A stretch of 64,000 nt of DNA, taken from Pedobacter yulinensis. GTDB taxonomy: Bacteria > Bacteroidota > Bacteroidia > Sphingobacteriales > Sphingobacteriaceae. Every line of letters begins with the position of its first letter. The first letter of the stretch is position 1. The notes beneath the pieces are model-generated. The model was not told the DNA's origin and did no database searches. It was given only the letters and a program-made list of their open reading frames with translations. The stretch spans positions 682,001 to 746,000 of the forward strand of contig NZ_KZ686268.1 of NCBI RefSeq assembly GCF_003029735.1, read 5' to 3'. Shown here piece by piece: positions 15,695-25,085 of this stretch. A program made the position numbers and the translations under genes.

Positions 15695-16942
15695 ATGAAA
15701 AAGGTATTGTTTTTTCTAATTGCGGCTCAACTCGTCTGCGTGGCGGGGCAGGCTTCGGCCCAGGACAATAAGGGGTCTAAGAGCAAAAAAGCAGAACGCA
15801 AAGTGCCCGAGCCAAAAAAGCCTCCCGGCGTCCTGGTGATCGGAAACGGGAATGCTGCCTGGGCAGCGGGTATGCAGGCTGCCAAATCAGGTGTCCTGTC
15901 TACCGTATTGCTCCAGGCGGCAGACTTTAGCATCACCCCGGGCAATGAAAGCCTGCAAAGCGGGCTTTTGGCAGCGCTCCTGGACCGGATCGGCAAAGTG
16001 AAAAAACCAGCCGGCGGCGTTCAGGGCATGGACCGGGCTGTAGCGGGTGCGGTGTTGAAAAAATGGGCGGACAGCACCAAAGATCTGAGCATTCTGAGAG
16101 ACATCAGAGCTGTTAAAATTGAACGGGCTGGTAAAGGCTGGTCGGTTCGCACCAGCGACGGAAAGACATTGAAAGCCCGGGCACTCGTGCTTGCCGGCAC
16201 CGCAGATCTGCAAGATGTAAAGGGTTTTTCGGCCGTCAGTCCGCAAGCGGTTCCTTTTACGTACAATGACAACAGGTACCGCACATCGGTTGGTGCAGGA
16301 GCCGAGGGAAACTCGTTTTATCCGCTCTACAACCTTTATGAGGATAAACAGGAAAACCTGGTTTTCGCCAATACACCGGGCGATAGTTTCGTACTCGGTC
16401 AGGCAGCCGGCGCCATTGCAGCCTATGCAGCCTTCTTCGATCTCAAAACGAGCCAGTCTGACCTTAAGAAAATACAGGGCGAACTGATGGCTTTTAAACT
16501 GGCATTGGTTCCGTTTGCAGATATCAAGCAGGATGACCCCAACTGGCGGGCCATTCAGCAGACGAGCTTGCCGGGAATTGTTAAAGGTGTTGAGGCTGGA
16601 GGCCGCTTGAGTTTCATGCCTGACCGTCAGATTACCTATCAGGAGATCAGACAACCCATGAAAGATTTTTATTATAAGGCGCAAATCTGGTTCGATGACC
16701 ATGCAGAAGGGCCCATGACCATCGAAAAGGTCATCAGCATGGTGGCCTACGTAGGAAATAAGTCGCCCCAAAACACCCGTACTGAGGTGGAAAAACGGTG
16801 GAAGAACACCTACCATTTTGACGGTACTTTTGATGCTGCGAAAGTTGCCACACGCCGGGAATTTGCCGTCCTGTTGTATGACTTCCTGACACCAAAACCT
16901 TTTGATATCCGGGTAGACCGCAACGGGAACGTGCTGCGATAG
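15695..16942 (+). CDS. Exported FAD-dependent-oxidoreductase-like protein
   Basis: 415 residues. Signal peptide 1-22 (LFFLIAAQLVCVAGQASA), a basic Lys/Pro linker, then a Rossmann beginning GVLVIGNGNAAWAAGMQAAKSG at about 45-66. That motif (GNGNAA) departs from the standard GxGxxG, and I do not see a complete second FAD motif beyond ARALVLAGTADL. The C-terminal 110 residues (MTIEKVISMVAYVGNKS ... ATRREFAVLLYDFLTP) resemble the tail of Bacteroidota secreted FAD oxidoreductases. It could be an active flavoenzyme on exported substrates or a degenerate, non-enzymatic relative. Divergent from the ALDH gene. Confidence 0.7.
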   Translation: MKKVLFFLIAAQLVCVAGQASAQDNKGSKSKKAERKVPEPKKPPGVLVIGNGNAAWAAGMQAAKSGVLSTVLLQAADFSITPGNESLQSGLLAALLDRIGKVKKPAGGVQGMDRAVAGAVLKKWADSTKDLSILRDIRAVKIERAGKGWSVRTSDGKTLKARALVLAGTADLQDVKGFSAVSPQAVPFTYNDNRYRTSVGAGAEGNSFYPLYNLYEDKQENLVFANTPGDSFVLGQAAGAIAAYAAFFDLKTSQSDLKKIQGELMAFKLALVPFADIKQDDPNWRAIQQTSLPGIVKGVEAGGRLSFMPDRQITYQEIRQPMKDFYYKAQIWFDDHAEGPMTIEKVISMVAYVGNKSPQNTRTEVEKRWKNTYHFDGTFDAAKVATRREFAVLLYDFLTPKPFDIRVDRNGNVLR

Positions 16943-17026
16943 TCCGCGTAACATTTTAATCGAAAACCAGGGATTTGCGTTCTTTCGGCGCTGCGTTTGC
17001 CTATTTTAGCCCGATAAACAAACGTT

Positions 17027-19390
17027 ATGAAGTACTTTTTTTGCGTTTTACTGGCTGCTGCCAGCTTAACCGCCGGTGCGCAGCAGCCGGTACTGACGGT
17101 AGAAAAGATTATGCAGGACCCCAAGTGGATGGGCGTATCGCCTTCAGCCTACCGCTGGTCTAAAGACAGTAAAACACTTTTTTTTGACTGGAATCCTGAT
17201 CAGAAGCAGAAATCAGAACTGTTCAAGACAGGGGTTGGCACGCAGAAACCGGTCCGCGCTGCCGAGGGTGAAGATGAAAAGGCAATCGGCTCAGCATATA
17301 TTTATAACACTGCCCGTACCCTGGGCCTTACTGAAAAAGGAGGTGATCTCTTCCTCTTCAATTTCAAATCTGGTAAAGAAACACAACTTACCCGCACCAA
17401 TGAGCGGGAAGATAATGCAACGTTCCTGACCGATGGGCGAATTGCCTTTCAGCGGGCAGGAAACTTTTACAGCATGAGCCTGGAAGGCAGCCAGCTGCGT
17501 CAGCTCAGCAACTTTCTGCCCGGGACGGGGGCGGGTAAGAGCGGTTTAAAAAAACTGAATGTCCAGGAAGACTGGCTGAACCAGGACCAGAAGGCGCTTT
17601 TTGATGTGCTCAAAGACAAGGAAGCCGAGCAGGCACGGGGCCGTCGTGGCAGCCGGCCAGGTTTCCGTCCGCTCAAACAGGTCTACCTGGGCGACCGTGC
17701 TATCAACGGCTTGTCTATCAGCCCATCGGGTAAGTTTATAGCCTACCGGCTGATGGAGCCGGCCAGCGGCAACAGGCAAACTTTTGTGCCCAACTATGTA
17801 ACAGCCAGCGGCTTTACCGAGCCGATACCCGGCCGGACCAAAGTCGGTGAGCAGCGCGCTTCTTATGAAAACTTTATTTATGATACCGAGCGCGATACAG
17901 TGTATCAGGTTAAAACAGGATCTATTCCGGGATTGAAGGACTTGCCGGACTATCTCAAGGATTACCCCAAAGAAACTGAGGTACGGAAAAAAGCAAATAG
18001 AGACCGCGATATTTTCCTGACCGGCCCATACTGGAACACGGATGGCAGCCGGGCCATGGTTATTGCTTATGCAAATGACAACAAAGACCGCTGGATTTTG
18101 AGCCTTGATGCAGGCACCGGTGCGTTGTCGCTGGTAAACCGCCAGCGTGATGAAGCCTGGATTGGGGGGCCGGGGATCGGTGCCTTTGGTACGAATACAG
18201 GATGGATTGACAGGGACCGGTTTTGGTTTCAAAGTGAGCAAACGGGCTTTTCTCATCTTTACGTGGTCAACCTGCTGACCGGGAAAACCAGCCAATTGAC
18301 TGACGGGCGTTGGGAAGTACAGTCCGTATTGCTCTCAAACGATAAGAAAACGTTCTATTTCAAGGCAAATATCGAGCATCCCGGCATTACGCACTTTTAC
18401 CGGATACCTGCATCAGGCGGCAAGCCGGAGAAACTGACCGGCATGAAGGGGGCAAACGAAGTGACCTTGTCTCCTGATGAAAAGTGGCTGGCGATCAACT
18501 ATTCTTACATGAATAAGCCCTGGGAGCTGTACCTGCAGCCCAACAGGGCCGGGGCAACGGCAGTCAGGATTACGAAATCTACGACTGCAGCGTTCGATGC
18601 TTATGCCTGGAGAGAACCTGATGTCGTTGAGTTTAAAAACCGGCACGGTGCCAGTGTGTATGCGCGGGTATATCCGGCTAAGACGCCACATGCCAACCGG
18701 CCGGCGGTCGTGTTTGTGCATGGTGCGGGCTACCTTCAGAATGTGCATTTCTGGTGGAGCCAGTATTTCCGCGAATACATGTTCCATAATTTGCTGGCAG
18801 ACCAGGGATATACGGTTATCGATATCGACTATACAGGCAGCTCAGGCTACGGACGCGATCACCGCACAGGCATTTACCGGCATATGGGCGGTAAAGACCT
18901 CAGCGACCAGGTCGACGGTGTAAAGATGCTTGTTGAAAAATACAATGTCAACCCTGAAAGCGTGGGCATTTATGGGGGCTCGTATGGGGGCTTCATGACG
19001 CTGATGGCCTTATTCAACGCTTCAGAAACTTTCAGCAGCGGCGCTGCGCTGCGTTCGGTTACCGACTGGGCACATTACAACCATGGTTATACGTCGAACA
19101 TTCTGAATGAGCCCTTTAATGACCCCATCGCCTATAAGCGCAGTTCGCCGATTTATTTTGCCGACAAATTGAAAGGAAACCTGCTCATGTGCCATGGCAT
19201 GGTCGATGTCAATGTGCATTTCCAGGATATTGTACGGCTGTCTCAGCGGTTCATTGAATTGGGAAAAGACAATTGGGAACTGGCCGTTTATCCGGTCGAA
19301 GACCATGGCTTTACCGAACCAAGCAGCTGGACAGATGAGTACAAACGGATTTACAAACTTTTCGAATCAACTCTTAAAAAACAGCGATAG
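17027..19390 (+). CDS. S9 family serine peptidase (dipeptidyl-peptidase IV type)
   Basis: 787 residues. Signal peptide 1-18 (FFCVLLAAASLTAGA). Residues 30-540 form a beta-propeller rich in WSxD/LFxF repeats; residues 545-787 are an alpha/beta-hydrolase with VVFVHGAGY (oxyanion region), the nucleophile S652 in GIYGGSYGGFM, D727 in GMVDVNVHFQD and H760 in VEDHGFTEP. It should cut dipeptides or short peptides in the periplasm. 84 bases after the FAD-like gene; a weak TATTTTAG is near 16999. Confidence 0.95.
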   Translation: MKYFFCVLLAAASLTAGAQQPVLTVEKIMQDPKWMGVSPSAYRWSKDSKTLFFDWNPDQKQKSELFKTGVGTQKPVRAAEGEDEKAIGSAYIYNTARTLGLTEKGGDLFLFNFKSGKETQLTRTNEREDNATFLTDGRIAFQRAGNFYSMSLEGSQLRQLSNFLPGTGAGKSGLKKLNVQEDWLNQDQKALFDVLKDKEAEQARGRRGSRPGFRPLKQVYLGDRAINGLSISPSGKFIAYRLMEPASGNRQTFVPNYVTASGFTEPIPGRTKVGEQRASYENFIYDTERDTVYQVKTGSIPGLKDLPDYLKDYPKETEVRKKANRDRDIFLTGPYWNTDGSRAMVIAYANDNKDRWILSLDAGTGALSLVNRQRDEAWIGGPGIGAFGTNTGWIDRDRFWFQSEQTGFSHLYVVNLLTGKTSQLTDGRWEVQSVLLSNDKKTFYFKANIEHPGITHFYRIPASGGKPEKLTGMKGANEVTLSPDEKWLAINYSYMNKPWELYLQPNRAGATAVRITKSTTAAFDAYAWREPDVVEFKNRHGASVYARVYPAKTPHANRPAVVFVHGAGYLQNVHFWWSQYFREYMFHNLLADQGYTVIDIDYTGSSGYGRDHRTGIYRHMGGKDLSDQVDGVKMLVEKYNVNPESVGIYGGSYGGFMTLMALFNASETFSSGAALRSVTDWAHYNHGYTSNILNEPFNDPIAYKRSSPIYFADKLKGNLLMCHGMVDVNVHFQDIVRLSQRFIELGKDNWELAVYPVEDHGFTEPSSWTDEYKRIYKLFESTLKKQR

Positions 19391-19474
19391 ATCATTTTAA
19401 TTTTCATTGGCTAATAATATAGTTTTCTTCTATATCGGCATTGAAAAATACGATGCGGAAGGCGTGCGGCAGCC

Positions 19475-19505
19475 TTGCTTCTGACCCCGGATAGCCGTAC
19501 CTTTG
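19475..19505 (+). promoter_or_regulatory. Promoter of the ahpC gene
   Basis: TTG at 19475-19477, a 20-nt spacer and TACCTTTG at 19498-19505. This leaves a leader of about 30 bases before the ATG at 19538. Confidence 0.75.
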
Positions 19506-19537
19506 CAGGGTAAAATTTAAAATTAAAACATACCATT

Positions 19538-20083
19538 ATGATAAATGTAGGTCAGAAATTTCCGGAATTCTCAAAAACAGCAGTTGTAAGCCTGGAAAAA
19601 GGCAAAGAGTTTGAAACCATTACTTCAGATTCGCTGGTAAACGAAGACAACCAATGGACAACGATTTTCTGGTGGCCGAAAGACTTTACTTTTGTTTGCC
19701 CGACTGAGATCGCTGAATTCAACAAAAATTACGGCGAGTTCCGTGACAGGAACACAACCCTGATCGGTGCCTCTACAGATTCAGAGTTTGTGCACCTGGC
19801 CTGGAGAAACGATCACGACGACCTGCGCGGCCTGAAATTCCCGATGCTCGCAGATACGTCAAAATCACTTGCAGAAGCACTTGATATCCTGGAGCCTAAT
19901 GAGAAAATTGCATACCGTGCTACTTTTATCATTGATCCTCAAGGTATTGTTCGCTGGGCAAGCGTGAACGACCTGAATGTTGGCCGTAACGTAAAAGAAG
20001 TGCTGCGTGTTCTTGACGCGTTGCAGACTGACGAACTTTGCCCTTGTAACTGGGAAAAAGGTCAGGAAACCCTGACAGCATAA
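19538..20083 (+). CDS. ahpC: AhpC-type peroxiredoxin
   Basis: 181 residues, thioredoxin fold. The peroxidatic Cys is C54 in DFTFVCPTE. The C-terminal motif DELCPCNWEKG supplies C168 and C170; this three-Cys set resembles actinobacterial AhpC, which is recycled by AhpD rather than AhpF. The next gene is an AhpD-type protein, in agreement. The enzyme reduces peroxides in the cytoplasm. It has its own Bacteroidota promoter. Confidence 0.95.
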   Translation: MINVGQKFPEFSKTAVVSLEKGKEFETITSDSLVNEDNQWTTIFWWPKDFTFVCPTEIAEFNKNYGEFRDRNTTLIGASTDSEFVHLAWRNDHDDLRGLKFPMLADTSKSLAEALDILEPNEKIAYRATFIIDPQGIVRWASVNDLNVGRNVKEVLRVLDALQTDELCPCNWEKGQETLTA

Positions 20084-20091
20084 CCATTCAC

Positions 20092-20172
20092 AGCCGGACC
20101 AATCATTCTCGGCCTCAATACCAGGAATCAATCCTGGCATTTGAAGCAGTACCTGGTTTGTCCGGCTTTTTT
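20092..20172 (+). terminator. Branched hairpin with T-run between ahpC and ahpD
   Basis: Outer stem AGCCGGAC (20092-20099) / GTCCGGCT (20160-20167) followed by six T. Inside the 60-base loop lies a second stem CCAGGA (20121-20126) / TCCTGG (20132-20137). It may terminate ahpC transcripts partly, so that ahpD is made at a lower level. The distance from the T-run to the ahpD ATG is only 17 bases. Confidence 0.6.
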
Positions 20173-20188
20173 ATACCCAAAATATTAA

Positions 20189-20779
20189 ATGGCCATGAGC
20201 GAAATAACCGAATCAATAGAAGAAGTATTATCCATCTTCAGACTGGATGCTGCCTACCGCAACGAAAGTCTTACCTTGCTTGAAAAAGGCAGCGCAAGGT
20301 ATGTACGCGACCTGAAACTGAATTTTAACAGCACGCTTACTTCAAACCACTTGTCTGAAAAAGAGTGTGCGCTCGTAGGACTCAGTATCGCAGTAAACAA
20401 TGGCAACAAGATCCTGACCGACTTTTATACCCGGCTTGCCGAAGAAAAGGAAGCGACAGCGGAGGAGATCGCTGAAGCCGTTGGCTGTGCCTCGCTGCTG
20501 GCCCTGAACAATGTATTTTACCGGTTCAGACATTTTACCGGAAAAGAGAAGTATACCCAGATTCCTGCCCGTATCCGCATGCAGCTGATGAGCAGCCCGG
20601 TAACCGGAAAAGAATTTTTCGAACTCATGAGCCTAGCCGTATCTGCAGTAAATGGCTGCGAAATGTGCGTAAATGCCCATGAGAAGTCGCTGTTGCACCT
20701 GGGAGCTACAGAAGAGCGGGTATTTGATGCCGTACGCATCGCTTCGATCATTACCGCTACAGGCAAAGTGGTTTATTAA
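20189..20779 (+). CDS. AhpD-type carboxymuconolactone decarboxylase family protein
   Basis: 196 residues, all-helical AhpD/CMD fold. The redox centre is NGCEMCVNAH with C157, C160 and H164; further upstream are the helices carrying the relay acid (LSEKECALVGLSIAV). Alkylhydroperoxidase D reduces AhpC with electrons from lipoylated dihydrolipoamide acyltransferase in actinobacteria; the same role with the adjacent AhpC is inferred. ATG at 20189 (MAMSEITESI). It is followed by a strong bidirectional terminator. Confidence 0.9.
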   Translation: MAMSEITESIEEVLSIFRLDAAYRNESLTLLEKGSARYVRDLKLNFNSTLTSNHLSEKECALVGLSIAVNNGNKILTDFYTRLAEEKEATAEEIAEAVGCASLLALNNVFYRFRHFTGKEKYTQIPARIRMQLMSSPVTGKEFFELMSLAVSAVNGCEMCVNAHEKSLLHLGATEERVFDAVRIASIITATGKVVY

Positions 20780-20825
20780 TACCTCCAGGTACCGGCTATG
20801 TCAGTATCCGGAAATATAAAAAAAA

Positions 20826-20855
20826 GGCGCCCGGAACATCCGGGCGCCTTTTTTT
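20826..20855. terminator. Bidirectional terminator between ahpD and helicase genes
   Basis: Perfect nine-base stem GGCGCCCGG (20826-20834) / CCGGGCGCC (20840-20848), five-base loop, seven T on the right and seven or more A on the left. Serves the convergent ahpD and DEAD-box helicase genes. Confidence 0.92.
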
Positions 20856-22287
20856 ATGGGGTTTCTGTAGCTGCACCTGCGGCAGCTCCGTCGCCTGTCT
20901 TAGGACCGTTTTTACGGCGCCAGAACTTTTTCTTTTTTGCTTTCGGTTTGGCAGCTTCGGTTGCTGCGCCGGTCTCTGTCTCTGCCCCGGTTGCTGCAAC
21001 AGGTGCAGATTCATTCGCAACTGCAGCAGGTTTTTCAGCCTGTTGTGGGCGCGGTGGTCTTGCCCCCGGCTGGCGGCCGGGCCTGTTGTCTCTGCCGCGG
21101 CCTCCCTTACGGTCGCGGTTGTTCCGCTGTTCCTGGGCAGGCGCCTCTTCGGCTGTCAGTTTCTCGATTTCTTCCGGCAGGGGAACAATGTCAATTTCCC
21201 GTTCGATCAGTTTTTCAATGTTGGTGAACTTTCGTTTGTCGCGGGTATTAACCAGCGTAATGGCCGTTCCGGTCGTTGCTGCACGCGCTGTGCGGCCGAT
21301 CCGGTGTACATAGTCTTCCGGGTCGTGCGGTACGTCGAAATTTACAACCAGGTCAATCCCTGTTACATCAATCCCGCGCGAAAGAACGTCGGTGCCGATC
21401 AGCATGGAAAGTTTCCTGTTTTTGAACTCGAGCAGCAGTGCTTCGCGTTCTTTCTGGTCAAGATCTGAGTGAAAAGCCTCGACCTTCATGCCCTGTGCTC
21501 GCAGCGATTTGTTCAGTGTCTTTACCTTTTCTTTTGTCGAGGCAAAGATGATAATGCTCTTGAAGTCACCTTTCTTGAGCAGCCCGCTCAGCAGTTTAAC
21601 CTTCTGGTGGTCCTGGACTTTGTAAGCCTGCTGCAGAATTCCTTCGGCGGGCTTTGAAATGGCAATGTTTACCTGCTGCGGATCGCGCAGTATACCCGAG
21701 GCCAGCTTGCGGATCTTTGGCGGCATGGTCGCCGAAAAGAGCAGCGTTTGCCGGTCTTTGGGCAGGTAGCCGACAATGCGCATAATGTCGTCGTAAAAAC
21801 CCATGTCAAGCATGCGGTCTGCTTCGTCGAGGACCAGGTGTTTACATTTGCTCAGGTTCAGCGTACCTGATGCCAGGTGTGAAATGAGCCTGCCGGGAGT
21901 GGCAATGATGATATCGACACCCTCGCGCATGGAGCGTTTTTGCTGATCGTAAGCAACGCCGTCGCCGCCTCCGTAAACGGTCAGGGAACTGATGTTGGTA
22001 AAATAAGCAAGTGCCTCAACCTGAATATCAATTTGCTGCGCAAGCTCGCGCGTGGGAGAGAGGATAAGCGTGTTATTGTGCCGGTCGGCCTCCTTGCTCA
22101 CCGCGTCCATAATGGGAAGCAGGTAAGAAGCCGTTTTTCCGGTTCCGGTTTGGGCGCAGGCAACAAGGTCTGCGCCTTGCTGTACGATCGGGATGGCTTG
22201 TTCTTGTATCGGGGTGGCACTTTTATACCCCATGGCCATCAATCCCTCTAAAAGGTCAGGATTGAAATTAAAATCTTTGAAATCCAA
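20854..22287 (-). CDS. DEAD-box RNA helicase
   Basis: About 477 residues. The Q motif (FNFNPDLLEGLMAMGYKSATPIQEQAI region), Walker A AQTGTGKT, PTRELAQQ, TPGRL, DEAD (VLDEADRM), SAT, and the C-terminal ARGxD (GTDVLSRGIDVTG) and HRIGRTAR motifs are all present. The tail from about residue 385 is low-complexity: basic RGG-like (RKGGRGRDNRPGRQPG) then Ala/Glu-rich and Lys-rich. It unwinds RNA in ribosome assembly or cold response. The start is uncertain: no ATG is available near the N-terminus; I choose TTG at 22287 (MDFKDFNF) because the other TTG at 22341 lies within a promoter-like sequence (TTG, 20 nt, TAAATTTA at 22318-22311). Confidence 0.9.
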   Translation of the reverse strand: MDFKDFNFNPDLLEGLMAMGYKSATPIQEQAIPIVQQGADLVACAQTGTGKTASYLLPIMDAVSKEADRHNNTLILSPTRELAQQIDIQVEALAYFTNISSLTVYGGGDGVAYDQQKRSMREGVDIIIATPGRLISHLASGTLNLSKCKHLVLDEADRMLDMGFYDDIMRIVGYLPKDRQTLLFSATMPPKIRKLASGILRDPQQVNIAISKPAEGILQQAYKVQDHQKVKLLSGLLKKGDFKSIIIFASTKEKVKTLNKSLRAQGMKVEAFHSDLDQKEREALLLEFKNRKLSMLIGTDVLSRGIDVTGIDLVVNFDVPHDPEDYVHRIGRTARAATTGTAITLVNTRDKRKFTNIEKLIEREIDIVPLPEEIEKLTAEEAPAQEQRNNRDRKGGRGRDNRPGRQPGARPPRPQQAEKPAAVANESAPVAATGAETETGAATEAAKPKAKKKKFWRRKNGPKTGDGAAAGAATETP

Positions 22288-22384
22288 ATGTTTAAACTTT
22301 CTGTTTGGGGTAAATTTAACCTTAATTGCCTGCAATTGCAAGCAGCGCCGGTAGTTTTACCCCCTCGCTACAAAAGCCCGCTTG

Positions 22385-23122
22385 TCAGCGCCTGTTGCGG
22401 TCGGCATAGCCGAACACTTTTTGCAGCAGGCCGGTGCTGCGTGCCGACACATTGCTCCTGATCTTTAGTTCTTCTTTTGCTACTTCGACGAAGAGGCCAT
22501 CTATAGCCTGCTGCGTAACGTAGGCGGTCAGGTCGGTGTTTACAGGCTTTACAAGCGGTATTTTATTGTACCTGCTGGCCAGGTCTGACCAATACTTTGT
22601 AGCGCCGACCTTACCAAGAGACGCCTGAACAATGGGACTGAAGCGAGCGGCAAGCTGCTCAGAGGTTACGCGCCTGAAGTAATTCGTCGCAGCATCGTTC
22701 TGGCCCAGTAAAATGTTCGTGGCATCTGTCAGGGTCATTTGCCTCACAGCAGATACGAAGATCGGTTTGGCTTCGCTGGCCGCCGTTTCGGCAGCGCGGT
22801 TCAGGCTTGTAATGACATTGTCGCAAAGGGCGTTCAGGCCCAGGCTACGGAGCGTCTTTTCCACTTGTTGCGCCTCCGGCGGAAACAGGATCTTCACTGC
22901 CAGGTTACGCAGGAAACCATCTTTAACGGAAAGCCGGTCAGCGCCGTTACCTACCCCGATCTCGAGGGCCTGCTTGAGACCTTGTCCGATTTCGGCGGTT
23001 GTCGGGTTGCCGTATTGAGAAGCCTGGCTGATGATTCCGCCAATGCGCTGCTGGCTTTGTACGTCGCAGCCGCTCAAAAAGGGCAGGGCAAGCAAGGGAA
23101 CAAGGGTGCTAATTTTTTTCAT
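22385..23122 (-). CDS. DUF4197 lipoprotein
   Basis: 245 residues. Lipoprotein signal with lipobox LSGC at residues 16-19. The mature part is the helical DUF4197 domain: IGQGLKQALEIGVGNGADRLS, DGFLRN, ILFPPEAQQVEKTLRSLG, LNRAAETAASEAKPIFVSAVRQMT, and TNYFRRVTSEQL. Function unknown. The start codon lies inside the end of the upstream VWA gene (14-base overlap), so the two are translated from one message. Confidence 0.92.
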   Translation of the reverse strand: MKKISTLVPLLALPFLSGCDVQSQQRIGGIISQASQYGNPTTAEIGQGLKQALEIGVGNGADRLSVKDGFLRNLAVKILFPPEAQQVEKTLRSLGLNALCDNVITSLNRAAETAASEAKPIFVSAVRQMTLTDATNILLGQNDAATNYFRRVTSEQLAARFSPIVQASLGKVGATKYWSDLASRYNKIPLVKPVNTDLTAYVTQQAIDGLFVEVAKEELKIRSNVSARSTGLLQKVFGYADRNRR

Positions 23123-24989
23123 CCGGCATGTGTTTTTGCCCGGAAGTCAGCAAATCCTTTGCCATAATAGCCGCAGCTCCGGCCAGGCGTATAAACTCAG
23201 CACGGTAACCTTCGTTATCTGGTCCGCGGCTGGCCCTGGCCCGTTCAATGAGCTGATTATAGTCTGCCCGCTGTTTGTATTCAGAATTGCGAAGCAGCAT
23301 GCCGAACTCAGCCACGGCCGATGCGAACTGGAAAGCCGCAGAGGGCTTTATGGAGAGTGCGCCGCGGTCGAGGGTCTTTGTGATCAGCATACTTTTGTCG
23401 CTTTGCGGATGTTTATAGCGCATTTTCACGGTCAGCAGTTCGGTTGAGCTGACCGCAGTGCGCGCCTTTTTTTCGGCTTGCTGGTATTTAAGCGGGTCGA
23501 TTGCCGCAGTAAATTCGCTTTTTACGCCGGTGGGAATGACCTCATAAAAGGCGGTAACGTTATGGCCCGATCCCATATCGCCGGCATCCTTGCGGTCATT
23601 GTTGAAATCCTCGTCGGCCAACAGACGGTTTTCATAACCAACAAGGCGATAGGCCTGAATGGTAGCGGGATTGAATTCAACCTGAAGTTTGACGTCTTTG
23701 GCTACGGTAAAGAGCGTGCCGCCGAATTCATTGACCAGCACTTTTCGGGCTTCCTGGATATTATCAATGTAGGCATAGTTGCCATTGCCCTTATCGGCCA
23801 GCGTTTCCATTTTGCTGTCTTTATAATTGCCCATTCCATAGCCGAGAACGGTTAAGAAAATGCCGGATTGTCTTTTGTTCTCTATCAGTTTTTTCATGGT
23901 CTCATCGCTGCTTTGGCCTACATTGAAATCACCATCTGTTGCCAGGATAACACGGTTGTTGCCTCCTTTGATAAAATTCCCGGCAGCTGTGCGGTAAGCC
24001 AGTTCAAGGCCTGCCCCTCCGGCAGTGGAACCGCCGGCCGACAGGCGGTCAAGCGCGGCCCTGATCACCGCTTTTTTGTCGCCCGGGGTGGGGGGCAGAG
24101 CTAAGCCCGAACTTCCGGCGTAGACAACAATGGCGACCTTGTCTTTAGCCCGCAGCTGTTCGGTCAGCATTTTAAATGATGAGACCAGCAGCGGAAGTTT
24201 ATTTGGATCGGCCATAGAGCCAGATACGTCGATCAGGAACACCAGGTTCGAAGCGGGAAGTGTCTCCGTGCTGATGCGCCTGGCCTGTAAAGCAATCTTA
24301 ACGAGCTGGTGTTTTTTGTTCCATGGTGCCTGGCCAGCCTCTGTCATGATGTTGACCGGCTCGTTTCCTGCGGGAGCCGGGTAACCGTAGTCAAAATAAT
24401 TGATCAGCTCTTCCACACGAACAGCATCGGCCGGGGGCAGTGAGCCGGCGTTGATAAAACGGCGTACATTGCTGTACGATGCCGCATCGACATCAGCTGA
24501 GAAAGTTGACAGCGGTTCTTTGTCTGTGCGTTTAAATCCACTTTCGGCAACAGGTGCATAACTTTCCTGTCCGGACAAACCGTTTGGTGACGGCACGTAC
24601 GACGACGCAGACGTCAGGGCCCTTACGGCCAGAGCGCCGACAATGGCGTGTTTTTCCCGGCGCGGTGCGCCCACAATTAAAACTTCATCCAGGATTGGGA
24701 CACCGGCATCCAGCCTGACATTCAGCACCGCCTTTCCTTTGACAGGGAATGAGCGGTTGTAGCTGGCATGTACAAAATTCAGGTGGGTATCTGATGGTGC
24801 TAGCTTTAGCTTATATTTTCCATCTGAGTCTGTCGCGGTGTGGTTTCCCGATGGCTGCGCAACGACACGCACCAACGCTACGGGTTTGCCATGGTTGTCT
24901 GTAACGATCCCGGTAACATGACGTTCTTCAGCAGGCAGAAAACCAAACAGAAGAACAAATGAAGTCAGCAAGGCGAAAATAATTTTCAT
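23109..24989 (-). CDS. YfbK-like VWA domain protein with carboxypeptidase-like N-terminus
   Basis: 626 residues from ATG 24989 (MKIIFALLTSFVLL); a GTG/TTG extension upstream is less likely since the signal peptide would be internal. Signal peptide 1-22. Residues 25-95 form a CarboxypepD_reg-like beta-sandwich (VTGIVTDNHGKPVALVRVVAQPSG). Residues 140-215 are the YfbK N-terminal region (TFSADVDAASYSNVRRFINAGSLPPADAVRVEELINYF pattern). The VWA domain follows (MIDAS DVSGSM, then ILATDGDFNVG) and the C-terminal DUF3520. Periplasmic or membrane-associated. Divergent from the sigma/anti-sigma pair. YfbK function is unknown. Confidence 0.9.
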   Translation of the reverse strand: MKIIFALLTSFVLLFGFLPAEERHVTGIVTDNHGKPVALVRVVAQPSGNHTATDSDGKYKLKLAPSDTHLNFVHASYNRSFPVKGKAVLNVRLDAGVPILDEVLIVGAPRREKHAIVGALAVRALTSASSYVPSPNGLSGQESYAPVAESGFKRTDKEPLSTFSADVDAASYSNVRRFINAGSLPPADAVRVEELINYFDYGYPAPAGNEPVNIMTEAGQAPWNKKHQLVKIALQARRISTETLPASNLVFLIDVSGSMADPNKLPLLVSSFKMLTEQLRAKDKVAIVVYAGSSGLALPPTPGDKKAVIRAALDRLSAGGSTAGGAGLELAYRTAAGNFIKGGNNRVILATDGDFNVGQSSDETMKKLIENKRQSGIFLTVLGYGMGNYKDSKMETLADKGNGNYAYIDNIQEARKVLVNEFGGTLFTVAKDVKLQVEFNPATIQAYRLVGYENRLLADEDFNNDRKDAGDMGSGHNVTAFYEVIPTGVKSEFTAAIDPLKYQQAEKKARTAVSSTELLTVKMRYKHPQSDKSMLITKTLDRGALSIKPSAAFQFASAVAEFGMLLRNSEYKQRADYNQLIERARASRGPDNEGYRAEFIRLAGAAAIMAKDLLTSGQKHMPDEKN

Positions 24990-25085
24990 GAGCTTATTTT
25001 TCAGGATGATGTGAATTTTTCGGCCATTCCACACGGGCAAGGAAAATAATTTTTATACTTGATAAAAAATCGCAGCCGCTACGTT

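Noticed and set aside
15887..16954. 355-codon open frame antisense to the FAD-like gene
   Set aside because: Covers the exported oxidoreductase-like gene with signal peptide; no domain or start signal of its own.
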